From JBMOLL01 sp049325415 (lineage in GTDB: Bacteria; Bacteroidota; Bacteroidia; Bacteroidales; GCA-2748055): 63,176 nt of DNA. Each line of letters begins with the position of its first letter. Position 1 is the stretch's first letter. The stretch lies in NCBI GenBank assembly GCA_049325415.1, contig JBMOLL010000076.1, positions 1 through 63,176 on the forward strand, in the 5' to 3' direction. A program made the translations under genes and the position numbers. This document shows positions 18,255-27,997 of the stretch, piece after piece. The notes beneath the pieces were generated by a model that saw nothing but the letters and a program-made list of their open reading frames with translations, made no database searches and was not told the DNA's origin.

Positions 18255-20675
18255 ATGGACAATAAAACCAACGCACAAAGTGCGGTAATACTCAACATAA
18301 TCAGGGTCTTCCTTCACCACTGGCTGCTCCTGGGCATTTCCGTATTTTTTTTCCTCGTTCTGGGGATGGTATATATGCGGTATTCTTCCAGGACCTACAG
18401 TGTATTTGCCCGGATCTCCCTTGACACCGAACAGGTCAACAGGGCCAGGGGAGCTGATACCTATGTGAATGTCAGCGACCTGATGAACCAGGAAAAGGAC
18501 TTCAGAAGCAAGATCGCCTTCCTGCGGTCAACACCCCTGATCCGGGAAGTGATCACCGACATGAACCTTTTCACCACCTATTACATCCAGGAAGAAGGGA
18601 TCCCAAAAGAACTTCCCTTCAGTTTTATCAATATTTACAAAAACGCGCCCTTCCTGGTGATTGTGGATGAAAAAAGTCCTCAGCCGATAAACACCCTGTT
18701 CTACCTAAAGGTCATTGATGATGAACGTTTCATGATCAATTCCTTTGAACCTCAGGCACCGATCTATCACTTTGATGAACAGGAAAACTCCGGAAACGAA
18801 CTTGCCTTCTTCTATCTCGACGGCACCTTCTTTTTCGGAGATACCATTAAAAACAACTACTGCTCCTTCAAGGTCCTTCTGAATTCCAATTATAATTCTG
18901 AGGAATACCAGGGGAAAGATCTGTTCTTCCGGTTCAACAACCCCACCTACATGGCCTATGGCTTTCAGGAGTCGTTGACAATTGCTTCCGCCTTTTATGA
19001 ATCAACCATCGCCGACCTTACCTTTGAAACCGATAACCTTCAGCTTGCCAAAGATTTTCTCAGCAACCTGATCGAGAAATACATCGAAAAGAACCTTGAG
19101 AAAAAGAATTACGACGCCAATAACACGATCGATTACATTGATCAGCAGCTGGCAAATATTTCTGGTTCCCTGGGACAATCGGAGATGCAGCTCCAGAATT
19201 TCAAGTCGTCCAGGGATGTCATGAACATCAATGAAAAAACAAGCAATATTACAGGCCAGATCAGCTCCCTGGAGTATTCCCGTGATGAGATCCAGACCCG
19301 TTTAATGAACCTGACCCGGCTGAACGAATACTTCGAGTCCCATAAAGACTCCTCCACCTTTATCGCTCCCTCCTACATGGGGATGTCGGATGCCACACTG
19401 GCCACACTGATCCAGGAATTAACCACCCTGAGTACCGAAAGACAAAACCTGATCAGCACCAACCAGTTACTTAACCCAAGGATCAAAACCCTGGATGCCA
19501 ACATTGCCACCATCAAGAAGGTAATCTCGGATAACATCAGCTTTAACCTCACCACGACCCAGACGGAACTGAACGAGGCGAAAAGAAAAATTGCCGACCT
19601 TGAAAAAGAGTATGCCAAACTTCCCCAGACCCAGCGTCAGCTGATGGGGCTTGAACGACAGTTCAATATTAACGACGCCGTGTATACAAGCCTTCTGGAA
19701 CGCCGCATCCAGGCTGAGATTATTAAAGCCTCCAACGTTTCCGACTGCGAAATTGTTGAGCCCGTCCGCTATGTGGAAATCTCCTCCCCAAACATCAAAA
19801 AGGTTGGCCTGATCGCCATCTTCCTGGGGCTGTTCTTCCCGGGGATCTATATTATCCTTACCAACTTCCTGACCAGCAAGGTTAAAACGGTTGATGAGAT
19901 CAAACGACTCAGCCGGCTGCCGAATATCGGAAGCATCGTTCACAATGACTCGAACTTCAGCAATGTCATCTTTAACCATTCACAGTCACAGATTACCGAA
20001 ACCTTCCATAAACTGAAGAGCAGTATCGTCTATTACCTCCTGGGAGAAAAACACAGGAACATACTCGTAACCTCTTCCATGCCCAATGAAGGCAAATCAT
20101 TCTGTGCGCTCAACCTTGCGGCCAGCTTCGCCTCAACACACAGTAAAACGGTTCTTATTGAATTTGACCTCAGGAAAAACAGTCAGGTTTTTAAGGAATT
20201 GAAAGACAAGGAATTTACTGGCCTGAGTTCTTTCCTGATCAAACAGGCCACCCTGGAAGAAATCACCGTGAAAACCGAGAATCCCAACCTGGATATTATC
20301 CTGAACAAGGATATCCCACCGGATCCCGTTGCGCTGATTTCCACCGACAGGACCCGCGAACTGTTCGAGCTCCTTAAAAAGAACTACGATTACATCATTG
20401 TCGACAGTCCTCCATACAGCCTCGTGGCCGACACCTTCCTTCTGATGACCCATATGGATCTTACGATCTTTGTCTCCAGACTGGGAGTGGTAAAGAAGAA
20501 GCCGCTTAAGCAGACGCTCGAGGATCTCGAATCCAAAAACCTCAGCAGGGTGTACCATCTGTTCAATGATGTGGCAAAAATAGACAAGCCCTATTCTGAA
20601 AAATACTCTTACGGAGTGACAAAGAAAAGAAGGTTTGGTTCCAGGAAAAAGGGTGGCAAAAAGAAAAAGTCCTGA
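18255..20675 (+). CDS. Wzz / BY-kinase-like polysaccharide co-polymerase
   Basis: An 806-residue inner-membrane protein. It has a first TM segment near residues 19-40, a large periplasmic Wzz domain with long coiled coils (about 280-500), a second TM near 515-540 and a cytoplasmic P-loop domain. Walker A (SSMPNEGKSF) is near residue 606, Walker B (YIIVDSPP) near 712. Walker A' reads LIEFDLRKN near 637, with Glu where the first Asp of the family motif normally sits. The usual C-terminal tyrosine cluster is small: three Tyr in PYSEKYSYG, followed by a Lys/Arg-rich tail. It likely controls chain length and export with Wza. Whether it is an active tyrosine kinase is uncertain. Bacteroidota exosortase loci often carry such a Wzz-like partner. 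Confidence 0.88.
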   Translation: MDNKTNAQSAVILNIIRVFLHHWLLLGISVFFFLVLGMVYMRYSSRTYSVFARISLDTEQVNRARGADTYVNVSDLMNQEKDFRSKIAFLRSTPLIREVITDMNLFTTYYIQEEGIPKELPFSFINIYKNAPFLVIVDEKSPQPINTLFYLKVIDDERFMINSFEPQAPIYHFDEQENSGNELAFFYLDGTFFFGDTIKNNYCSFKVLLNSNYNSEEYQGKDLFFRFNNPTYMAYGFQESLTIASAFYESTIADLTFETDNLQLAKDFLSNLIEKYIEKNLEKKNYDANNTIDYIDQQLANISGSLGQSEMQLQNFKSSRDVMNINEKTSNITGQISSLEYSRDEIQTRLMNLTRLNEYFESHKDSSTFIAPSYMGMSDATLATLIQELTTLSTERQNLISTNQLLNPRIKTLDANIATIKKVISDNISFNLTTTQTELNEAKRKIADLEKEYAKLPQTQRQLMGLERQFNINDAVYTSLLERRIQAEIIKASNVSDCEIVEPVRYVEISSPNIKKVGLIAIFLGLFFPGIYIILTNFLTSKVKTVDEIKRLSRLPNIGSIVHNDSNFSNVIFNHSQSQITETFHKLKSSIVYYLLGEKHRNILVTSSMPNEGKSFCALNLAASFASTHSKTVLIEFDLRKNSQVFKELKDKEFTGLSSFLIKQATLEEITVKTENPNLDIILNKDIPPDPVALISTDRTRELFELLKKNYDYIIVDSPPYSLVADTFLLMTHMDLTIFVSRLGVVKKKPLKQTLEDLESKNLSRVYHLFNDVAKIDKPYSEKYSYGVTKKRRFGSRKKGGKKKKS

Positions 20676-20871
20676 CCCCGGCACCTTGAGCTGTAGATAG
20701 TATACCTTTTGCCGCTGCTCTTCCCGAAAAGAGGAACGGCGTTACAGTAAAAAACGGCCGCTTATAAACCAATTCTGCGGTTACCGGTTATTTAGCATGT
20801 AAATCGGATGCCGGGAGATAAAAAATGCTCCGGTGGTCCATCAATGAATGTGTGATTGAAATGTGTTTGTT

Positions 20872-22047
20872 ATGAAAAAACTGTTTTCCGGATTGTTTAA
20901 CCTGCTTGCCTATCCCTCCCATTCCGGGATAATTATCAGGGATCTTCTGAAAATCAAATATAAAAAACAGGATGACCGTATCCACCTGGATGAAACCATG
21001 AACTGGCTTGTTAATGCCCAGGATCACGCTGCAGGAGGTGGTGTTGCCGGTGTCTATACCTTTGCCGAAAGGTGGACCGAACCCTACCCGGAAACCACAG
21101 GATATATCATCCCCACCTTCCTGAATTACGCCGAACTCACCGGCGATCATTCCTATATTGAAAGGGCAAAAAGGATGGCCGACTGGGAATTGTCCATCCA
21201 GTTGGCATCCGGGGCGGTCCGGGGCGGGGTAGGTGTCAATGAATATCCGATCGTTTTCAATACCGGACAGGTCATTTTGGGCTGGACCTCCATTTACAAA
21301 AACACGGGGGAACAAAAATACCTCGATGCTTCTGTGAAAGCTGCTTCCTGGCTGGTTTCCATACAGGATGAGGATGGCAAATGGCTGAAGCATACCTTCA
21401 ATAATACGCCCCATGCTTACAATGTCAGGGTGACCTGGTCTGTTCTTAAAGTATATCATCTGACAGGTGATCGAAAATTCCTGGATGCAGCAGTTAAAAA
21501 TATTCAGTGGGTACTTGAAAACGGACAGGAAAACGGATGGTTCCGCTGGATGGGATTTAAAGCGGATGAGGTTCCGCTTACCCACACCATTGCTTATACC
21601 CTGAGGGGATTGCTGGAAAGCTCCTTCCTGCTTGAAGGGGAATTGAAAGACACCATCCAGGCCACGGTGATCAAGGCTTCCCGGCATATTATTGGCTATT
21701 ATGACCAGGTAAAGAAAGAAAATCGCCTGTTCTCCCTTCCCGGGAACCTGGATGAAAACTGGAAATCCGACTTCAGCTATTCCTGCCTTACCGGAGATGC
21801 ACAAATGGCCATTATCTGGCTGAAACTATACAGGCTTACGGGAGATGAAGATTATTTCAAAGCCGCAGAACGGATTCTCGATGACCTGAAAACCGTTCAT
21901 AACCTGAAAAGCCGCAATAAGGGCATCCGGGGAGGAATAGCCGGATCCTATCCCATCTGGGGGAAATATGTCAACTTCGGCTATCCCAACTGGGCGGCAA
22001 AATTTTTTGCCGATGCCCTGATGCTGAAGGGCTCCGTGAAAAATTAA
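20872..22047 (+). CDS. (alpha/alpha)-barrel carbohydrate-active-like protein
   Basis: About 391 residues with no signal peptide. It shows repeated helical hairpins typical of (alpha/alpha)6 toroids, with recurring motifs such as TGDHSYIERAKRMADW, TGEQKYLDASVKAASW and TGDRKFLDAAVKNIQW, each a (L/Y)TGD..Y...A....W pattern. This fold occurs in hexuronyl epimerases, unsaturated-glucuronyl hydrolases and related EPS-locus proteins, so action on a sugar chain or lipid-linked glycan is plausible. No catalytic residue can be named. ATG 20872 is preferred over the GTG at 20863. The stop is 4 bp from the stop of the convergent oxidoreductase gene. Confidence 0.65.
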   Translation: MKKLFSGLFNLLAYPSHSGIIIRDLLKIKYKKQDDRIHLDETMNWLVNAQDHAAGGGVAGVYTFAERWTEPYPETTGYIIPTFLNYAELTGDHSYIERAKRMADWELSIQLASGAVRGGVGVNEYPIVFNTGQVILGWTSIYKNTGEQKYLDASVKAASWLVSIQDEDGKWLKHTFNNTPHAYNVRVTWSVLKVYHLTGDRKFLDAAVKNIQWVLENGQENGWFRWMGFKADEVPLTHTIAYTLRGLLESSFLLEGELKDTIQATVIKASRHIIGYYDQVKKENRLFSLPGNLDENWKSDFSYSCLTGDAQMAIIWLKLYRLTGDEDYFKAAERILDDLKTVHNLKSRNKGIRGGIAGSYPIWGKYVNFGYPNWAAKFFADALMLKGSVKN

Positions 22048-22051
22048 GCCC

Positions 22052-22924
22052 TCAGAAATATTTTTCCACGAGTTCCTTGGTCTCCCGGATATGTTCCTTC
22101 GAGGATGCTCCGAAGAGAACGGATTCAATCCGCTTGAATTGTCCAAGATACTCGATGGCTTCCTTGGGTCTCAGCGCTCCGGCTGCAAGTACCTGCATCG
22201 CGATGGGCCTGAACTCTTTTTCTTCAAGGTATTTTTCATAGATCTCCTTCCCACCCGACATCCTGAATCCGATCTTATTGATCGAGGAGCAAATGACCGG
22301 GTTTTTAATCCCTCCTGCCTCAAGCACATCAAATAAAGCCGGCATGTTCATGGTAATGTAGCCGGGCTCGGCATCGTACTTCTTCCGGATATAGGCATCA
22401 TACTCATAAAAAACCTCATACATCTTCAAGCCCAGGATCATATCCACCACCACATTCTGAATAAAAATCACCGGGGTGGAAATCCCTTTGAACATCTTCA
22501 TTTCTGCGTCAACCAGGATCTGCATCAGCTTGATGAAGTCCTTGCTCAGGAAGGCTACCCCACCTTTGGCAAAAGTCCCGAAAATGTTTCCGGGCACATA
22601 TTGCTTGATGGTCCCCATGATCCCCAGTTCCGTGACTGCATTGGCATATTTGTGGGCATAGGGCATACAGGGATAGATCTTGTATCCCTGGTAGGAGCCG
22701 GGATTAGCGATGATGTGTTTGCAGATATTGGCTATCCTGTCGTGCGTTGTGCACATAAAGGTATTAATACCCACTTCAATCGACTGGTCGAGCACCCTGA
22801 TGATGGAAGCATCGTCTTTGAACCTTATTGACTGAGCCCGCGATTTTTCATCGGAAAGATGGTTCACGGCAAAGAACTGGTTATCTCCGAATATTACTTT
22901 TTCCATCATCATCTTATTTTGCAT
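22052..22924 (-). CDS. Distant aldo/keto-reductase-like TIM-barrel protein
   Basis: A 290-residue cytoplasmic protein. The end reads like an aldo/keto reductase (RPIAMQVLAAGALRPKEA, then SVLFGASSKEHIRETKEL). The N-terminal part (ASIIRVLDQSIEVGINTFMC) resembles strand-helix units of a TIM barrel. The typical AKR Asp-Tyr-Lys-His tetrad is not clear, so it may have another chemistry. The start region has several Met codons (residues 1, 5, 6, 7). It overlaps the end of the Gfo/Idh/MocA-type gene by 11 bp and is the last gene of the EPS operon. It may act on the same nucleotide sugar as its neighbour. Confidence 0.6.
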   Translation of the reverse strand: MQNKMMMEKVIFGDNQFFAVNHLSDEKSRAQSIRFKDDASIIRVLDQSIEVGINTFMCTTHDRIANICKHIIANPGSYQGYKIYPCMPYAHKYANAVTELGIMGTIKQYVPGNIFGTFAKGGVAFLSKDFIKLMQILVDAEMKMFKGISTPVIFIQNVVVDMILGLKMYEVFYEYDAYIRKKYDAEPGYITMNMPALFDVLEAGGIKNPVICSSINKIGFRMSGGKEIYEKYLEEKEFRPIAMQVLAAGALRPKEAIEYLGQFKRIESVLFGASSKEHIRETKELVEKYF

Positions 22925-23924
22925 TTTCTGTTATCATTTCAATGACCCTGTCTGTATAGGCAGCCTGCTCGAAAGTATTGAGGCTGGCCTGGCTTTTCTG
23001 TTCCACGGACCTGACAAAGTGGTCGATCTGTGCGCTGTATTCTTCTCCCCTGAGATAAAAATCCACAGGTATGAAAAAGTCAGTTATATATTTGATCGTC
23101 CATCCCTTATCCAGCTTTTCCGACGGAACGGCTTCCTTCAGATAGATCTTGATCTCGGTGGCATCACAGATAATCTTGCCCTTTTTACCCTGGACAGTAA
23201 TGGAGGTGGACATTTTTCGATAGGTCTCATCGCTCCAGTTCACCAGCAGTGTGCCGGTCAGACCGCCTTGCAGCTCCAGGAGGGAATAAACCGCATCTTC
23301 AACCCCGTTCGAATAGATACTCTTCAGGAGGGTCCCCCGGGCTTTGACCGGCCGGTCGATTACTTCCTGGATCAGATTGATCACATGCGAGGCATAGTCG
23401 TACAGACAGCCACCTCCCTCGGAAGCATTCGACCTCCAGGTCCCGCCTTTCTCCTTGGTCACCACCGGACCATAGGCCTCGCCGCTGAAGTGAAACAACT
23501 CGCCGAGAATATTATTGTTCAACAGACGCTTCAGTTCCCTGAAGGTCCCAATGAAGTGATTATGAAAACCTACCTGGTTAACAAGACCCTTCTTCCGCGC
23601 AAGGTCGGTCATTTCCCTCCCCTGCTCCGAACTGAGCATAAAAGGCTTTTCACAGAACACGTGCAGACCTCTTTCCAGGGCATCTTTTACCATCGGGTAG
23701 TGCATCTTTGTCGGTGTGGCTATAAGGACGAAGTCCAGCTTCTCCGCATCAAGCATTTTTACATAATCGGAATAGGTCTGGATCTTACTGAACTTTTTAA
23801 TCCCGTTCAATACAAGGGTTGATGTGTCGCATACGGCCACCAGGTCTACCCCGGGATGGGCTCCGAGAATTGCGGCATGGGACAGACCCATTTTACCTAA
23901 ACCAATAATTGCACCTTTTATCAT
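22914..23924 (-). CDS. Gfo/Idh/MocA family oxidoreductase
   Basis: A 336-residue NAD(P)-dependent sugar dehydrogenase. The Rossmann start is IIGLGKMGLSHAAIL, followed by VAVCD. The family motif EKPF occurs near residue 96 (VFCEKPFML), and the C-terminal alpha/beta domain follows. It likely oxidises or reduces a nucleotide sugar during EPS precursor synthesis. The substrate cannot be assigned. It overlaps the WecG-type gene by 4 bp (ATGA) and the AKR-like gene by 11 bp, so the three are translationally coupled. Confidence 0.9.
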   Translation of the reverse strand: MIKGAIIGLGKMGLSHAAILGAHPGVDLVAVCDTSTLVLNGIKKFSKIQTYSDYVKMLDAEKLDFVLIATPTKMHYPMVKDALERGLHVFCEKPFMLSSEQGREMTDLARKKGLVNQVGFHNHFIGTFRELKRLLNNNILGELFHFSGEAYGPVVTKEKGGTWRSNASEGGGCLYDYASHVINLIQEVIDRPVKARGTLLKSIYSNGVEDAVYSLLELQGGLTGTLLVNWSDETYRKMSTSITVQGKKGKIICDATEIKIYLKEAVPSEKLDKGWTIKYITDFFIPVDFYLRGEEYSAQIDHFVRSVEQKSQASLNTFEQAAYTDRVIEMITENAK

Positions 23925-24652
23925 ACTTTCTTAAGTTTTAAGAATATTAATATCACATGCCAGAAGAACCTCATCTGGTTCCTGATGTTCCTTTTGAAGA
24001 TCTCCGGCCTCATAAAGATCCGGACAAACCATCCCAGCTTTATTTTGAACCAGAAGGGATGTATAGGTTTCTGTGTCCCGGCAAACCAGTCGAATACGTT
24101 CCCGATACAGATTATAAGCCCCGCGTTTATTTGTTCCCTGTGACGATAGGCCCATTTCTCCTGTTTCGGACAGGTCATGCCGACAAAGAGTATATCCGGC
24201 CTGAACCGGTTAATGCTGTCCACCATGTCCCTGTTGTCTTCCTCAGAAAATTCGGGTTTGAAGGGGGGAGAATACGTGTCAACGGTGATGGCGGGATAAT
24301 CTCTTCCGGCTCTCTCCCGGATTTTTCCCAGAGTGTTTTCGGTTGATCCGAGGAAAAATGCCTTTCCCTTTTCCCGGTTTAAACGGTCGATAAAATGATA
24401 AAAGACATCCGGACCCTGATTGGCCTTGATGTTTTTACCCTTCAGTATAAGGGAGGCTACGGCAAAATACACCCCGTCAAGAACAAGAAAATCAGCTCCT
24501 TTAAGAGCCTTTTCAAAATCCGGATCCTTTACGGCAATTCCATAGGAATTGGGACTGATGGTATTGATCAGCCGGCAGGCTTCGCCTTTAATATCAATTA
24601 AGGAAAGATTGTCAGAAAAGACCCTATAATTTAAAACCTCTACAAACTTCAT
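23921..24652 (-). CDS. WecG/TagA/CpsF family glycosyltransferase (GT26)
   Basis: A 243-residue membrane-associated transferase. Diagnostic segments are LDGVYFAVAS near residue 75, FLGSTENTLGKI near 115, FVGMTCPKQEKWAY near 165 and the C-terminal GNVFDWFAG followed by MRPEIFKRN, all typical of GT26. Family members add ManNAc or ManNAcA to a lipid-linked acceptor. With wecB in the same locus, a ManNAc-type sugar in the repeat unit is a reasonable guess. Confidence 0.9.
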   Translation of the reverse strand: MKFVEVLNYRVFSDNLSLIDIKGEACRLINTISPNSYGIAVKDPDFEKALKGADFLVLDGVYFAVASLILKGKNIKANQGPDVFYHFIDRLNREKGKAFFLGSTENTLGKIRERAGRDYPAITVDTYSPPFKPEFSEEDNRDMVDSINRFRPDILFVGMTCPKQEKWAYRHREQINAGLIICIGNVFDWFAGTQKPIHPFWFKIKLGWFVRIFMRPEIFKRNIRNQMRFFWHVILIFLKLKKV

Positions 24653-24713
24653 ATTTCTCTGCTGATTAGCCTCAGGTTCTTCCTACGCTTAAAAGTAACA
24701 AAAGTTATCTTAA

Positions 24714-25850
24714 TTATTTAACCTTTTCAATTCCGTTGACGAAGTGATGTACCATGTTGTTTACATTACTTTTTTCGACGATGATCCGATGGGCATTCTC
24801 CGACATCTCTTTCACCTTTTCAGGTGTTTCAAGGATCCGTCTTTCCATGGCCGATCTCAGGCTCCCCGGGTCATTATCTGTAAAACGGTAGCCTGAATAT
24901 CCCTCAATAACCAGATCATCTTCGGTACCGTCTGCCGCGCTGACGATACAGGTTTTTTTCCAGAACATGGCCTGGTTAAGGGCCAGCCCGCCAATTCCCG
25001 GCAGAACGAAACAGTCGGCAGCAGCAAAATACGGGTCCACTCCGTCTACAATTCGGCCCAGGTAATGAATGCTGTCATCCTGCAGCAAGGCCATCTGATC
25101 TTCCAGCTCCTTACGCATCGGACCATCCCCGATAATAATCAGTTTGATACCCGGATGTTCCTTTTTCAGGGAAGCATAGATGTCGACCAGGAAGTTGATC
25201 TTTTTCTCTTTGATCAGTCCGCCGACATACAGGAAAGTAACATGCCCGTCGAGGGAATACTTCTGCCGCAGTTCTGCTGCTTTTGCATAAACCTGATCGC
25301 TTTCCTTAACCATATCATCAATCTCAATCCCGTTATAGCAGGTTTCGATGATCGAGGGGGTGATTTTCATGCGCTCCACGTAACGGCTGGCTGTTGTACT
25401 GTAAGTAAGAAAATAACTGGCCTTGCTGAAGAAGGTGCGGACCAGGGCATTCTTGAAGCGGAGCAGGAGGCCTCCGGCACGACCGGGTTCCCAGGCACAG
25501 GCCCAGATAATGATCTTTTTCTTATTGCGCTTGGCCCAGGCATTGATCCGGCGGTTGGTAAGATCGCCGGCAATACCCTGCATAATGACAATATCCGGAT
25601 CGATCCGTTTTACCTCCGTGAACATCCCCCAGTTATAAACCACATCAAAAGGCATGATCCGGTACTTGTATTCCCTGAATCCCTGACTCTTAAACCGGGT
25701 TTCCCCCATGTAGCTGGGCCTGCCGTCATCGACTTTTTTATACCCGTACAGAACATGAAGATCATAATCCTCCCTGGCTTTTGAGAGTTTTTCGTAAAAT
25801 GTCAGCCTGTAGTGCTGCAGGATAGGAGTAATGAGTACAATTTTTGTCAT
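24714..25850 (-). CDS. GT4-type glycosyltransferase
   Basis: A 378-residue GT-B fold transferase. The C-terminal Rossmann domain carries VTFLYVGGLIKEKKI near residue 215 and LIIIGDGPMRKEL near 250. The nucleotide-sugar region reads AADCFVLPGIGGLALNQAM near 285, in place of the commoner E(X7)E with two Glu, so donor binding may differ. It lies in the middle of the EPS operon with 30-61 bp gaps. It adds one sugar to the lipid-linked repeat unit. Donor unknown. Confidence 0.88.
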   Translation of the reverse strand: MTKIVLITPILQHYRLTFYEKLSKAREDYDLHVLYGYKKVDDGRPSYMGETRFKSQGFREYKYRIMPFDVVYNWGMFTEVKRIDPDIVIMQGIAGDLTNRRINAWAKRNKKKIIIWACAWEPGRAGGLLLRFKNALVRTFFSKASYFLTYSTTASRYVERMKITPSIIETCYNGIEIDDMVKESDQVYAKAAELRQKYSLDGHVTFLYVGGLIKEKKINFLVDIYASLKKEHPGIKLIIIGDGPMRKELEDQMALLQDDSIHYLGRIVDGVDPYFAAADCFVLPGIGGLALNQAMFWKKTCIVSAADGTEDDLVIEGYSGYRFTDNDPGSLRSAMERRILETPEKVKEMSENAHRIIVEKSNVNNMVHHFVNGIEKVK

Positions 25851-25880
25851 AACCTGATCTGTTAAATTTATTAGCTCTGC

Positions 25881-26897
25881 CTAAAGAATTCCCCTCGAAT
25901 TCGTGAATAGTTTATCAGCAAAATTCTGCCAGCTGTTTTCGGTACAGAAGGCTTCAATCTCGCCTGAAATATCTTTCTTTTCCTGTTTCTCCTTTTTGAT
26001 GATACCCGGAATTTCCTCAAAGTTCCGGTAGGTTTCGATAAAGGAACAGTTGCTGAGATCCCTGAACGCACCCTTTTCCGGTCCGATCACCCTGGAGCCC
26101 ATCCGGATGGAATCCATCAGGGAACCGGAGCTTAAAACCGATTCTGAATTGTAGGTAAACAGCACAAACTCCGATTTCGCGGCCATTGCTGCAATATCCT
26201 CCATGCTGAAAAACCCGTCACGGTACTCTATGTTGTCTGTGAGCAAGGCCTGTAATTTCTCCTTGAGCGCCGGATGCGGACAGATGCCGGAAACAAGGAT
26301 CCGGATCCCTGAATATTCTTCCGATCGGGTGATAAATTCCAGGAACTCGATAACTCCTTTGTAGGGATGGATGGTGCCCCAGATGAACAGATCATAGGAC
26401 TTATCTCCCGCGGGTTCCCTTTTTATCATCTCCTCCACCGGATGTACAAGATAAATGGCTTTGGCCCGGTAAACAGGAAACTTCTCGTCGAGAAAACGAA
26501 GACCCTCCTGCGAATGAGTGAGGATCAGATCCGACCGCCTGATCATCAGATCAAAGGCATAACGGGTCCAGGCCCGGTTGCTTTCTTCGTGGGAGTAAAG
26601 ATTATGCAGGACCCAGATGATTTTCTTTCCACTGATACGGGCAAAAAAGAGAAATACCGGCAGTAGAACTGCCTGGATCTTGCCAAAACGCTTTACAGAA
26701 ACATCCTCAATCCAGTTAAAGAAAAAGATGTCGGCCCTGAACAGGTACAGGAAAAACTCCATTACTCCAATACTGTTCGGCCTTTCATTGATAATCCGGT
26801 GTTTTTCCTGCAGAACGGCCTCCACATGCTGTACATAAGGATTCGGGGACTCCAGGGTCTCGTAATCGTTTTTGGGATACATGTAGATTCTTTTCAT
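25881..26897 (-). CDS. GT-B glycosyltransferase, distant GT4-like
   Basis: A 338-residue protein. The N-terminal half contains KIIWVLHNLYSHE, a feature of GT-B enzymes in EPS clusters. The C-terminal half has LFIWGTIHPYKGVIEFLEF, IRILVSGICPHP and a donor-site-like region FVLFTYNSESVLSSGSLMD. It is more diverged than its neighbours but clearly a glycosyltransferase by fold and context. Specificity unknown. Confidence 0.78.
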   Translation of the reverse strand: MKRIYMYPKNDYETLESPNPYVQHVEAVLQEKHRIINERPNSIGVMEFFLYLFRADIFFFNWIEDVSVKRFGKIQAVLLPVFLFFARISGKKIIWVLHNLYSHEESNRAWTRYAFDLMIRRSDLILTHSQEGLRFLDEKFPVYRAKAIYLVHPVEEMIKREPAGDKSYDLFIWGTIHPYKGVIEFLEFITRSEEYSGIRILVSGICPHPALKEKLQALLTDNIEYRDGFFSMEDIAAMAAKSEFVLFTYNSESVLSSGSLMDSIRMGSRVIGPEKGAFRDLSNCSFIETYRNFEEIPGIIKKEKQEKKDISGEIEAFCTENSWQNFADKLFTNSRGIL

Positions 26898-26937
26898 AAC
26901 CTTTTTTCCACTTTATCTTTCACTGTCCTGTTCTGCA

Positions 26938-27984
26938 TCATTCCCGCACCAGCTTTCCTTCCCTGATTTTTCCCATAAGCTCCTCCAGCGATTCCCGGTC
27001 GCCCTCGTAAAAGGAAGGATAATAACTATGGAAAATATCAAAAACTTCCCGTGGTGTTTTTTCTGTATCGTAATTATCTCTGAGCTCCAAAAGTTTTTTG
27101 CGCAGATCTGCCGGGTCATTGTAAACCACGAAACAACCGGGAAGAGTACCCGGTCCGTGCACCTCAGGATGTTCGTCGAGCCGCCACGACATGGGCCAGG
27201 AGGTGTCGGGGGTAAAGATATAACTGCCGCAGGCAAGACACTCCGCGATCGGCATGCCATATGCTTCCGTTGACTGCATGAAGTAAACGGCAGCCTTTTT
27301 ATAGAGTTCCCTGATCTCCGCCAGCGTATACCTTTTTTCAAGTGAGATATAGGGGATCCCGAGTTCTTTCAGCGCACTGATCTGTTCCTCGCGGTATGCC
27401 TCATAGCCGGGATGGCTGAAGTCCACCACGGCAAAAAATTCCTCCTTTGCCACCGGTTCCAGTCCCGTGCTCTTCAGGTAAAGGCCTAACCTGCTCCAGG
27501 GCGGGGCCGGGGTGTGCCTTACTTCCGTAACGGGAGAAACGGTCAGGTGCCAGTCGTATCGTTCCAGACCGGCATGTTTCCCGGCTTTCAGCCGCTCAAC
27601 TATGGTCGGGGCATTTTCGAGGTACTGAACAGCATAATACAAAACAGGTTTCTTGATGATCTTTCTGAATCGCTCCACATGGTAAGAATCGCTGTAAAAC
27701 GCATACGGCGTGCAACCACAGAGGATCACGGCATCCTTTTTCCGCATAAGGGAAAACATCCTCCGGTCGCCGATATAATGATAAGCCTTGTAGAAAAAGG
27801 TTAGCCAACGGTTGTAATTCAGCATCCGGGCAGGTAATAGCCGTGTCAGGGCCTTTACCCTGAAATTGATTTCAGAAGCATGGCCTTCGTCCAGCAGAAA
27901 AGCATTCAGGGTCTCGGCCAGCACGCGGGGACTGCCGTTCTCCGGTCCGCAAAGCACGGCTATATTTATTTGTTTTCTGGTCAT
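26938..27984 (-). CDS. GT4-like glycosyltransferase
   Basis: About 348 residues from the ATG at 27982-27984. A GTG at 28012-28014 would extend it by ten residues and overlap the upstream gene, so the ATG is preferred. The C-terminal donor-binding region has AAVYFMQSTEAYGMPIAECL, an EX7E-like arrangement (Glu..Glu) used for nucleotide-sugar binding, followed by ACGSYIFTPDTSWPM. The N-terminus reads INIAVLCGPENGSPRVLAE. It is a probable retaining transferase of the EPS repeat unit. Substrate unknown. Confidence 0.8.
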   Translation of the reverse strand: MTRKQINIAVLCGPENGSPRVLAETLNAFLLDEGHASEINFRVKALTRLLPARMLNYNRWLTFFYKAYHYIGDRRMFSLMRKKDAVILCGCTPYAFYSDSYHVERFRKIIKKPVLYYAVQYLENAPTIVERLKAGKHAGLERYDWHLTVSPVTEVRHTPAPPWSRLGLYLKSTGLEPVAKEEFFAVVDFSHPGYEAYREEQISALKELGIPYISLEKRYTLAEIRELYKKAAVYFMQSTEAYGMPIAECLACGSYIFTPDTSWPMSWRLDEHPEVHGPGTLPGCFVVYNDPADLRKKLLELRDNYDTEKTPREVFDIFHSYYPSFYEGDRESLEELMGKIREGKLVRE

Positions 27985-27997
27985 CTGGTTTATGTCA

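Noticed and set aside
20696..20760. Possible terminator after the Wzz-like gene
   Set aside because: GCCG...CGGC and CTCTT...AAGAG pairing exists, but with an internal loop and without a following T run, so it is too weak to call.
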